From: CAZKTS01 sp964555735
GTDB taxonomy: Bacteria; Actinomycetota; Acidimicrobiia; IMCC26256; PALSA-555
Direction of reading: 5' to 3'
Assembly (NCBI GenBank): GCA_964555735.1
Contig: CAZKTS010000265.1
Location: 1-16,884, forward strand
DNA: 16,884 nt
This document shows, in pieces, positions 1 to 5,245 of this stretch (its first letter is position 1; the number at the start of each line of letters is the position of its first letter). The position numbers were made by a program, and so were the translations under genes. The notes under the pieces were generated by a model, which saw nothing but the letters and a program-made list of their open reading frames with translations, made no database searches and had not been told where the DNA came from.

Positions 1-432
1 ACGGTCACGGTCGTGGCGAACGGCCGGCGCTCGACGACGTCCGTGTACGCGCTCGGGTACACCGGCGACGACCTCAGCGAGGAGCAGCTCGACAACCGCG
101 CGGCGCTGCGCAGGTTCCTCGACGCGGCCGCCCGGGGCGAGCCCACCGCCGAGTACGAGCCGACGGCTCTGGCGGTGCTCGCCTGGCGCGCCGACGGCAC
201 CGGTCAGGACGACGCGAAGGCATGGCCTCTGCCCGCGCCGCCGGTCGTCGCCGCGGGCGACGGCTACGGCCCTGGCTGCACCCTGCTCACCGGTGCCGAC
301 ATGGCTGCCGTACTCCAAGCGGCGGCGAGCGCGTCGACGCAGACCGCCTGGACCTCCGGCGGCGACACCTACGAGGTGGCCTTCCACCCGCTGCTGCCGT
401 ACGAGCACACCTGCAACGACGTGCTCGGCTAG
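1..432 (+). CDS. 3' part of an unrecognised, probably secreted protein (5' end outside window)
   Basis: The reading frame is open from base 1, so the start most likely lies upstream of the window; a GTG at 13 would be an internal start in the middle of what looks like a beta strand (TVTVVANGRR). The visible 143 residues are acidic and alanine-rich. They include a segment EYEPTALAVLAW and a C-terminal PLLPYEHTCNDVLG, with two Cys (in GPGCTLL and EHTCND) that could form a disulfide. I recall similar 'ALAVLA...PLLP.E..C' hypothetical secreted proteins in actinobacteria, but no function. The stop TAG (430-432) interlocks with the stop of the convergent PPOX gene: both share the bases CTAG at 429-432, so there is no room for a terminator between them. 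Coding status is well supported; identity is unknown. Confidence 0.7.
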   Translation, partial: TVTVVANGRRSTTSVYALGYTGDDLSEEQLDNRAALRRFLDAAARGEPTAEYEPTALAVLAWRADGTGQDDAKAWPLPAPPVVAAGDGYGPGCTLLTGADMAAVLQAAASASTQTAWTSGGDTYEVAFHPLLPYEHTCNDVLG

Positions 433-911
433 CGGACCTCCACGCGCCGCGAGCCGCGGCCGTCGTGCCAGGACTCCACCACGAGGTGGTCGGCGGGATC
501 GCCGATGTGCACGAGCGAGACCTCGCTCACGTCGATGCGGAAGAAGTGCGAGCCCTCGTACTCGGCCGGGTCTCGCGAGTCGGTGCCGAGGAAGCCGGCG
601 ATGGCATCGATGTCGGTCTCCTCGACCGCGCGTCCGCCGATCTTGGCGTCGCCGTCGGTGAGCTCGGGGTCGACGGTCGCGCTGTGGATCGCGACGCGCG
701 GGTCACGCAGCAAGTCGGCCGCCTTGCGCGCCGCGCCCATCGACCCGATCCAGAGGTCGCCGTCGTGGAAGGTCGCTTCGGTCCCGCTGATCCGCGGGCC
801 GCCGTCGGCGCGCACCGTCGCCATCGTCTTGTGCTTGTGCGCATCGAAGACGCGACGGGTCACCGCGGCGAGGTCGGGAGCCTGGGCCTCGACGTCACGC
901 CAGCGGGCCAC
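429..911 (-). CDS. Pyridoxamine 5'-phosphate oxidase (PPOX/FDOR)-family flavin or F420 protein
   Basis: This 160-residue protein has the split-barrel PPOX-like pattern: a helical start, then KTMATVRADGGPRISGTEATFHDGDLWIGSM (residues about 28-58), and the DPRVAIHS strand that follows the ARKAADLLRDPR helix. This is the usual layout of the small actinobacterial PPOX/FDOR proteins that bind FMN or F420, cytoplasmic and about 140-170 aa. The substrate cannot be read from the sequence; genuine PdxH activity is unlikely because the protein is shorter than PdxH. The start is GTG at 911. It follows the GlpR-like gene by 18 nt on the same strand, so co-transcription is plausible. Its stop TAG overlaps the stop of the convergent gene at 429-432. 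Confidence 0.85.
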   Translation of the reverse strand: MARWRDVEAQAPDLAAVTRRVFDAHKHKTMATVRADGGPRISGTEATFHDGDLWIGSMGAARKAADLLRDPRVAIHSATVDPELTDGDAKIGGRAVEETDIDAIAGFLGTDSRDPAEYEGSHFFRIDVSEVSLVHIGDPADHLVVESWHDGRGSRRVEVR

Positions 912-929
912 GGGGCCGCGTCCGGTGCG

Positions 930-1631
930 TCAGTAGGTGGCGGTGCGGCGCAGCGCGAGGACCGTGGCCTCGCGCGGGGCCTCGACGTGCGACGGCGCGA
1001 CCTCGCGCCGGTGCGCCTCGAGGTGCGCGACGTTGGACGCCATCGCGGGCCGCGGCGCGTAGGCCGGACCGGGCGCCTGCTGGTAGGCCGGGGCCGGGTA
1101 CGACGAACCGGAGTAGCCGGGCGCGGGCTGGGCCATGGCCGTGGCGTTGCGGTGCTTCATCTGCACCAGCAGGTAGACGTAGCCGGCGAGGGCGACGTCG
1201 GCACCGAGCTGGAGGACCCAGAAGATCGGGGAGCCGCCGAAGAACGCCATCATGAACGTGAGCCCCACCGCCACGAGCAGGCCGATGAGCACGTCGCGGC
1301 GCCGCTTCTGCTGGGGCGACATCCCGCCCGGCACCCGGACCGGGCCGGAGGGGCCACCCGGGCCGACGGGGCCCATGGCGCCCATCGGGCCGACGGGACC
1401 GCCGACGGGGCCCATGATCGGGTTGAGCGGGGGAAGGCCGCCACTGTCGTTGTGGTGACCGAAGCCTTGGCGCAGCTTGTTCATGAAGTCGCCGATGCCG
1501 CCCACGGATCCAGAGCCGTTGCGGGCCCGAAGGATCGGCGGCAGCAGCACGGCTGCCCACAGGACTGCCAGCACCAGAATGACGAGAATCGCCAAGGCTC
1601 CCCATTCCTCCCTGCTCGACGACCGTAACAA
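930..1631 (-). CDS. Three-TM membrane protein with collagen-like linker, candidate Glp receptor (GlpR/SepX-like)
   Basis: Of 233 residues, TM1 is about residues 11-33 and contains LAVLWAAVLLPPILRAR. A glycine/proline linker follows (70-103), with six consecutive G-x-y triplets at 81-98. The basic RRR at 110-112 leads into a TM2-TM3 hairpin (114-131 and 136-156). The cytoplasmic-looking tail (160-233) is Ala/Pro/Tyr-rich and ends with basic stretches. The W..VL.P motif of TM1, the spacer, and the RRR-TM-TM-basic order match actinobacterial Glp-receptor membrane proteins (GlpR in Corynebacterium, Rv0996-like in mycobacteria, and I believe SepX in Streptomyces). Those genes lie near galU and moeA/glp, as here. 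The GP-rich linker is unusual. The start is uncertain: TTG 1631 has a TANNNT box 6 nt upstream, while TTG 1595 has purine-rich SD-like sequence before it. The family assignment rests on architecture plus synteny, not on an alignment. Confidence 0.8.
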   Translation of the reverse strand: MLRSSSREEWGALAILVILVLAVLWAAVLLPPILRARNGSGSVGGIGDFMNKLRQGFGHHNDSGGLPPLNPIMGPVGGPVGPMGAMGPVGPGGPSGPVRVPGGMSPQQKRRRDVLIGLLVAVGLTFMMAFFGGSPIFWVLQLGADVALAGYVYLLVQMKHRNATAMAQPAPGYSGSSYPAPAYQQAPGPAYAPRPAMASNVAHLEAHRREVAPSHVEAPREATVLALRRTATY

Positions 1632-1670
1632 GACACGACGGTACCCAAAGGGACCGCCGTGGATGGAGGA

Positions 1671-1701
1671 ATGGTACTGCGGGCCCCGACCCGAGGGTCA
1701 A
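1671..1701 (-). promoter_or_regulatory. Candidate promoter of the GlpR-like gene (TTGACC-N19-TACCAT)
   Basis: On the minus strand, TTGACC (complement of 1696-1701) is followed after 19 nt by TACCAT (complement of 1671-1676), which fits the actinobacterial TANNNT -10. It lies in the 90-nt gap between moaC and the GlpR-like gene, so that gene need not depend on read-through from moaA. A second box, TACCGT (1638-1643), sits 6 nt before TTG 1631. The 19-nt spacer is longer than ideal. Confidence 0.4.
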
Positions 1702-1721
1702 GCCCTGGCGGCCGATTTTCC

Positions 1722-2222
1722 TCAGGAATCCAGGGCTGAGTGGTCGGCTGCGCGCCGAAAGTGACCGGAGCGGCCGCCGGTCTTCTCCCACAGGGCCAGC
1801 TCACCGATCGTCATGTTGCGGTCCACCGACTTGCACATGTCGTAGATGGTGAGCGCGGCGATGGCACACGCGGTGAGCGCCTCCATCTCCACCCCGGTGC
1901 GGTCGACGGTGTCGACGTGGGCCTCGACGGTGACGTGGGCCTCCTCGATCTGGAAGTTCACGAGCACGGCGCCCACGAGCAGCGGGTGACACAGCGGCAG
2001 GAGGCTCGGCGTCTGCTTGGCCGCCTGGATGCCGGCGACGCGGGCGACGGCGAGGACGTCACCCTTGGTGATCGCACCGCTGGCGATCTTCGACGCCGTG
2101 TCGGGCTCCATCGACACCTTGCAGCGGGCGACGGCCCGGCGGTGGCTCGGCTCCTTGGAGGTGACGTCGACCATCCGGGCCCGACCCAACGGGTCGAGGT
2201 GCGTGAACTCCGATGCGGACAC
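1722..2222 (-). CDS. moaC: Cyclic pyranopterin monophosphate synthase MoaC
   Basis: MoaC turns the MoaA product (3',8-cyclo-7,8-dihydro-GTP) into cyclic pyranopterin monophosphate, the second half of the first stage of molybdenum cofactor synthesis, in the cytoplasm. The 166 residues match the family's usual length. Signature motifs are all present: MVDVTSK at the N-terminus (17-23), LLPLCHPLL (75-82), TGVEMEALTA (109-118) and TIYDMCKSVD (125-134). The catalytic-type residues K53, H79, E112, E114, D128 and K131 can be placed by these motifs. The start is GTG 2222, 57 nt downstream of the moaA stop, so moaA-moaC are probably one transcript; no good Shine-Dalgarno is visible. Downstream of the stop, an 8-bp inverted repeat (1701-1708 / 1730-1737) may weakly separate it from the GlpR-like gene. 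Confidence 0.97.
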   Translation of the reverse strand: MSASEFTHLDPLGRARMVDVTSKEPSHRRAVARCKVSMEPDTASKIASGAITKGDVLAVARVAGIQAAKQTPSLLPLCHPLLVGAVLVNFQIEEAHVTVEAHVDTVDRTGVEMEALTACAIAALTIYDMCKSVDRNMTIGELALWEKTGGRSGHFRRAADHSALDS

Positions 2223-2279
2223 GGCCGAGAGTGTACGGCGCCCCGGCGGCGCGGCCCCGGGGTTCGCGCCAGATTGCGG

Positions 2280-3323
2280 TCAGCCGCCGATCTGGCTCAT
2301 CGACCGGGGCGGGCGGACGAAGTCGACCCGTCCGATCGAGTGGCCGGCCCACTTCTGGCCGACCGCCGCCTCGATGGCGGCGGCGAGATCGGCGTCGGTG
2401 CCGCCACCGCGGAGCACCGCCCGGAGGTCGGTCTCGTCGAGCCCGAACAGGCAGGTGCGGAGCGTGCCGTCGGCAGTGATGCGGATGCGGTCGCAGTCGC
2501 CGCAGAACGGCTCGGTGACGCTCGGGATGACGCCGACGTCGCCCCGGCCGTCGGCATAGGCGTGCAGCGCCGCGGGCTCGGGATGCGCGCCGACCGGCGC
2601 CGCCTCGACCAGGGAGTGACCGTCCGCGGGTGGGGTATCCCCGCCCGCAGGGAACGACCCAGCGAGAGGAAAGATCGCATGGATGCGGTCGAGGATCTCG
2701 CGGGCGGGCACGACCCGGTCCATGGTCCAGTCGCCGGCAGCGTCGAGCGGCATGAACTCGATGAACCGGACCCCGACGCCGCGGTCACGCCCGTAGGCGG
2801 CGAGGTCGACGACCTCGTGGTCGTTGACGCCGCGGATCACGACGCAGTTGAGCTTCACGGGGTCGAGACCGGCGTCGAGCGCGGCGTCGATGCCCGCGAG
2901 CACCCGATCGAGCTCGTCGCGGCGGGTGAGGGCGAGGAAGGTCTCCGGGCAGAGCGAGTCGAGGGACACGTTCACCCGCTGGAGACCGGCCGCCTTGAGG
3001 TCGTGGGCGAGCTCCGGAAGGCGGACGCCGTTGGTGGTGATCGAGAGGTCGGTGCCGAGCGGGGCGAGCAGCTCGAAGAGCCGGGGCACGTGGGCCCGGA
3101 CGAGCGGCTCCCCGCCGGTGACCCGGATCGCCTCGAAGCCCCACCGCTGCACGCAGACCGCCGCGATGCGAGCCTGCTCCTCGTAGGTGAGCACCTCCGA
3201 GCGGTCGAGCCAGGTCATCCCCTCGGCCGGCATGCAGTAGGAGCAGCGGAAGTTGCACCGGTCGGTGATCGAGATCCGCAGGTCCTTGACCCGCCGCTCG
3301 AAGGGGTCCACCAAGTGCTCCAC
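2280..3323 (-). CDS. moaA: GTP 3',8-cyclase MoaA (radical SAM)
   Basis: MoaA is the radical SAM enzyme that starts molybdenum cofactor synthesis by rearranging GTP. From GTG 3323 the protein has 347 residues, a normal length. The N-terminal radical-SAM cluster motif is CNFRCSYC (C23, C27, C30), followed by VTGGEP. The C-terminal GTP-side 4Fe-4S ligands are in CGDCDRIR and the later LRTC. The chain ends in the Gly-Gly tail (SMSQIGG) needed by MoaA for catalysis. The frame stays open far upstream (to 3959), but homology begins at VDPFERRVKDLRISITDRC. GTG 3323 has a TANNNT box (TAGTCT, 3331-3336) just 7 nt upstream and no Shine-Dalgarno, suggesting a leaderless message; TTG 3314 and GTG 3311 are alternatives. 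An operator-like palindrome covers the expected -35 region. Confidence 0.96.
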   Translation of the reverse strand: MEHLVDPFERRVKDLRISITDRCNFRCSYCMPAEGMTWLDRSEVLTYEEQARIAAVCVQRWGFEAIRVTGGEPLVRAHVPRLFELLAPLGTDLSITTNGVRLPELAHDLKAAGLQRVNVSLDSLCPETFLALTRRDELDRVLAGIDAALDAGLDPVKLNCVVIRGVNDHEVVDLAAYGRDRGVGVRFIEFMPLDAAGDWTMDRVVPAREILDRIHAIFPLAGSFPAGGDTPPADGHSLVEAAPVGAHPEPAALHAYADGRGDVGVIPSVTEPFCGDCDRIRITADGTLRTCLFGLDETDLRAVLRGGGTDADLAAAIEAAVGQKWAGHSIGRVDFVRPPRSMSQIGG

Positions 3324-3330
3324 CGGCCCG

Positions 3331-3336
3331 AGACTA
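3331..3336 (-). promoter_or_regulatory. Candidate -10 box of moaA (TAGTCT), leaderless geometry
   Basis: Read on the minus strand, TAGTCT is followed by 7 nt and then the GTG start at 3323. This spacing would put the transcription start at or next to the start codon. The matching -35 position (about 3354-3359) falls inside the operator-like palindrome at 3351-3363. Confidence 0.45.
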
Positions 3337-3350
3337 GGCGCCGCATTGCA

Positions 3351-3434
3351 CCACGGAGAGTGGAACCACGAACAACAGGGGTTGACACCTGACCACTCTC
3401 CGTGGTCAACTCTTCGGGTCCCACCGAGAGGTGG
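3351..3434. promoter_or_regulatory. Three copies of an operator-like palindrome between moaA and the lipoprotein gene
   Basis: Copy A is CCACGGAGAGTGG (3351-3363). Copy B, at 3393-3405, is its exact reverse complement and lies in a larger perfect dyad TGACCAC-N5-GTGGTCA (3390-3408). Copy C, CCACCGAGAGGTGG (3421-3434), is the same motif with one inserted base. Centres of A and B are 42 bp apart, four helical turns, so bound dimers would face the same side of the DNA. A perfect TTGACA (3382-3387) lies between A and B on the + strand, but I found no convincing -10 partner. The bound regulator is unknown; it does not look like a ModE site. The same sequences could also fold as RNA hairpins (copy C: a CCCACC/GGTGGG stem, 3420-3435, with a GAGA loop). 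Confidence 0.6.
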
Positions 3435-3511
3435 GGCCTTCGATGACAACCGAGCCCTCTCTCTCGGGGAGGCGATGATCCGTCGGCTGCCAACTGGTCG
3501 CTGAGGCTGAC

Positions 3512-3538
3512 GGGGAGCCAGGCGAAACCGGCCCCTTT
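3512..3538 (+). terminator. Terminator-like hairpin in the leader of the lipoprotein gene
   Basis: GGGG (3512-3515), a bulged A, and GCC (3517-3519) pair with GGC-CCC (3530-3535) around a loop of about 10 nt. TTT follows at 3536-3538. It sits about 55 nt upstream of the GTG start, in a leader that also holds a hairpin at 3450-3467 (CCGAG/CTCGG). It could be an attenuator or part of a cis-acting RNA; I could not match it to a known riboswitch class. Confidence 0.3.
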
Positions 3539-3591
3539 CACTAGGTGGCCGGTCGTCGTCGTCGTTCAGACGACAACGAGAGGGATGCATC

Positions 3592-3846
3592 GTGGCTCGG
3601 ACGTCTCGTCCGTTCGGACGTTCTGTACGTGGTCGGCGGCTGGGTGCCGTCCTCGCCACGCTCGCGGTTGCGGGCGTCGCGGCCGGCTGCGCGGCTCCCT
3701 CCGTCTCCTCTGGCCCGGCAACGGGCGAGCGGACCGTCGTCTGCGAGTCGGACACGGTCAGTCGCGACGGCATCGACACCTCGTCGTCGTTCGTCGTGAA
3801 GGTGCCGGCTGGGACGCCGACACCTCCGGGCTGCCGGGAGGCCTGA
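3592..3846 (+). CDS. Small secreted lipoprotein of unknown function
   Basis: GTG 3592 follows a good Shine-Dalgarno (GAGAGGG, 3579-3585) at 6 nt. The 84-residue product starts with a basic stretch (RSVRGRRLG) and a hydrophobic segment (residues 18-31), ending in the lipobox VAAGC with C33 as the lipidated cysteine. This predicts export and anchoring to the outer face of the membrane. The mature part is only 52 residues, rich in Ser/Thr/Pro, with two further cysteines (C51 and C81) that could form a disulfide. The twin Arg before the hydrophobic core is suggestive, but it is not a clear Tat motif. No family is recognised. It is the only + strand gene among the Mo-cofactor genes, with a long structured leader shared divergently with moaA, which hints at common control. 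Confidence 0.75.
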   Translation: MARTSRPFGRSVRGRRLGAVLATLAVAGVAAGCAAPSVSSGPATGERTVVCESDTVSRDGIDTSSSFVVKVPAGTPTPPGCREA

Positions 3847-3876
3847 CCGACTCGGCACGAGCGCTCCGGCCTTCTT

Positions 3877-3953
3877 GGGGCGGGCCGGGGCGTGCACACA
3901 GGGGCGGGGCACCAGGGGCGGGGCGAACCCTGGGGCGGGGCAATGGGTAGGGG
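3877..3953 (+). repeat. G-run array with three copies of GGGGCGGGGC
   Basis: Exact copies of GGGGCGGGGC lie at 3901-3910, 3915-3924 and 3932-3941. Further G3-G4 runs are at 3877-3880, 3882-3884, 3887-3890, 3945-3947 and 3950-3953. Six G4 runs within 40 nt satisfy the usual G-quadruplex pattern on the + strand, that is, in the 3' end of the lipoprotein transcript and on the template strand for moeA read-through. It lies in the non-coding gap between the convergent lipoprotein and moeA genes. Confidence 0.7.
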
Positions 3954-3961
3954 CAGCACAT

Positions 3962-3985
3962 GGCCGGGAGCGCGAGCTCCCGGCC
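3962..3985. terminator. 10-bp perfect hairpin with GCGA (GNRA) loop between convergent genes
   Basis: GGCCGGGAGC (3962-3971) pairs perfectly with GCTCCCGGCC (3976-3985) around the tetraloop GCGA. There is no T-run on either side, but the position between the convergent lipoprotein and moeA stops fits a two-way terminator or 3'-end stabiliser. Confidence 0.6.
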
Positions 3986-4018
3986 GTGGCGCGTCCGGGC
4001 CCGCTCGTGCGCGGCGCC

Positions 4019-5245
4019 TCAGTGATCGGCGGGCGCGTCGAGGAGCATCACCGTCAGCTCCTCGCCGGCGCGCACACCGTCACCGTCGGGGAGCAGTGCG
4101 AGCGCGTTCGCCGCGGCCGTCGCCGCGAGCTGGTTGCTCGCCTGTCCGCCGGTGCGCGCCGCCGTGTAGCCCTCGGCGGTCCAACGCACGCGCACACGGT
4201 CCAGGTGGAGCTTGCCGTCCGGCGATCGGGCAAGGTCCTCGGCGGCACGCGCGGTCACCTCGGGACGGAACCGGTGCGGGTGGCCGCCGAGCTGCAGCAG
4301 CGCCGGCCGCGCGAACAGCTCGAAGCTGACGAGCGACGACACCGGGTTGCCCGGCAGCCCGAAGACCGGCGTGTCGCGCACCACACCGAACGCGAGCGGC
4401 TTGGCCGGCTTGATCGCGATCTGGCGCCACTCGAGCGACCCGAGGCGGTCGAGGGCGGCCTTCACGTAGTCGTAGTCGCCCACCGACACTCCCCCGCTCG
4501 TGAGGACGGCGTCGCAGCGACGGAGCGCGTCCTCGAGCAGCCCGGTGATGGTGTCCTCGTCGTCGGGCGCGCGGCCGAGATCGACCGCCTCGAGGCCCGC
4601 CTCCCGCACCAGCCCGAGCAGCATCGGGCGGTTGGAGTCGCGGATCTTGCCCGGGGCCAGGGGCCCCGCCTCGACGAGCTCGTCGCCGGTCGAGAGCACG
4701 CCCACCTTGGGGCGCGGTACCACCCGGAGCTCGTCGACACCGACGCTCGCCAGCACACCCAGGTACGCCGCGCTGAGGCGGGTGCCGGCCGGGAGGACGA
4801 TGTCGCCGGTGGTGATGTCGCCGCCCGCGGCGCGGACATGACGGCCGACCGCGACCTCGAGGTCCACGATCACGTCGTCACCGTCGACCTCGGTGCGCTC
4901 GACCATCACGATCGCGTCCGCACCCTCGGGCATCGGGGCGCCGGTCATGATCCGGATCGCCTGGCCGGGGCCGACCGGCGTGCTCGGGGCGTGGCCCGCC
5001 GGCAGCTCGCCCACCACGCGCAAGCGGACGGTCGCGCCGGGCGCGGCGCCGGCGGTGTCGGCCGCGCGCACCGCATACCCGTCCATCGCGGTGTTCGCGA
5101 ACGGCGGCACGTCCTCAGGTGCGACCACGTCGGCCGCGAGGACCGTGCCGTGCGCGTCGGCGCGCGCCACGGTGACAGCGGGGAGGGTCGTGACCGCGGC
5201 GAGGATCTGCTCGCGGACGACGTCGAGCGCGACGAGCGGGCTCAC
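4019..5245 (-). CDS. moeA: MoeA-family molybdopterin molybdenumtransferase / gephyrin-like protein Glp
   Basis: The 408 residues have MoeA domain order. Motifs are PPFANTAMDGYAVRA (48-61, D55), RIMTGAPMPEGADAIV (98-113), AAGGDI (139-144, D143), STGDEL (185-190, E189), LTSGGVSVGDYDYVK (248-262), IKPAKPLAFG (278-287, K279 and K282) and GLPGNPVSSLVSFE (296-309). MoeA inserts molybdate into adenylated molybdopterin. In Actinobacteria a MoeA paralogue, Glp, instead binds FtsZ and a membrane receptor (GlpR) at the divisome. The usual active-site motifs are intact, so real insertase activity is plausible. The galU neighbour and the GlpR-like gene are typical of Glp. The start GTG 5245 overlaps the galU stop in GTGA (5242-5245), so translation is coupled. 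Which role applies, or both, cannot be settled here. Confidence 0.95.
   Translation of the reverse strand: MSPLVALDVVREQILAAVTTLPAVTVARADAHGTVLAADVVAPEDVPPFANTAMDGYAVRAADTAGAAPGATVRLRVVGELPAGHAPSTPVGPGQAIRIMTGAPMPEGADAIVMVERTEVDGDDVIVDLEVAVGRHVRAAGGDITTGDIVLPAGTRLSAAYLGVLASVGVDELRVVPRPKVGVLSTGDELVEAGPLAPGKIRDSNRPMLLGLVREAGLEAVDLGRAPDDEDTITGLLEDALRRCDAVLTSGGVSVGDYDYVKAALDRLGSLEWRQIAIKPAKPLAFGVVRDTPVFGLPGNPVSSLVSFELFARPALLQLGGHPHRFRPEVTARAAEDLARSPDGKLHLDRVRVRWTAEGYTAARTGGQASNQLAATAAANALALLPDGDGVRAGEELTVMLLDAPADH

Noticed and set aside
222..1628. 468-aa + strand frame across the PPOX and GlpR-like genes
   Set aside because: Arg/His/Gly-rich composition typical of an antisense shadow in high-GC DNA; both opposite-strand genes have clear domain signatures.
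1701..1737. Inverted repeat AGCCCTGG/CCAGGGCT as moaC terminator
   Set aside because: Only 8 bp with a 21-nt loop, overlaps the moaC coding end, and has no T-run; too weak to list as a terminator.
1740..3392. 550-aa + strand frame opposite moaC/moaA
   Set aside because: Shadow frame; moaC and moaA motifs are decisive.
3351..3510. ydaO-type c-di-AMP riboswitch upstream of the lipoprotein
   Set aside because: GGAACC...GGGGTTGA and CCGTCGGCTG...AGGC loosely resemble conserved parts, but the GTAGGG and CCGACAGCTAACC blocks are not there and the competing palindromes do not fit the fold. An Rfam scan would decide.
3324..3540. Molybdenum-cofactor riboswitch in front of moaA (minus strand)
   Set aside because: A CGCCTCCC stretch is present, but the rest of the Moco motif is missing and moaA appears leaderless with its -10 at 3331-3336.
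3592..3628. Tat signal in the lipoprotein
   Set aside because: RGRRLGAV has paired arginines, but not the SRRxFLK context; a Sec lipoprotein signal explains it.
3324..3959. N-terminal extension of moaA (frame open to 3959)
   Set aside because: MoaA homology starts at VDPFERRV; the extension is low-complexity, runs antisense through the lipoprotein gene and would make a 559-aa protein far above family length.
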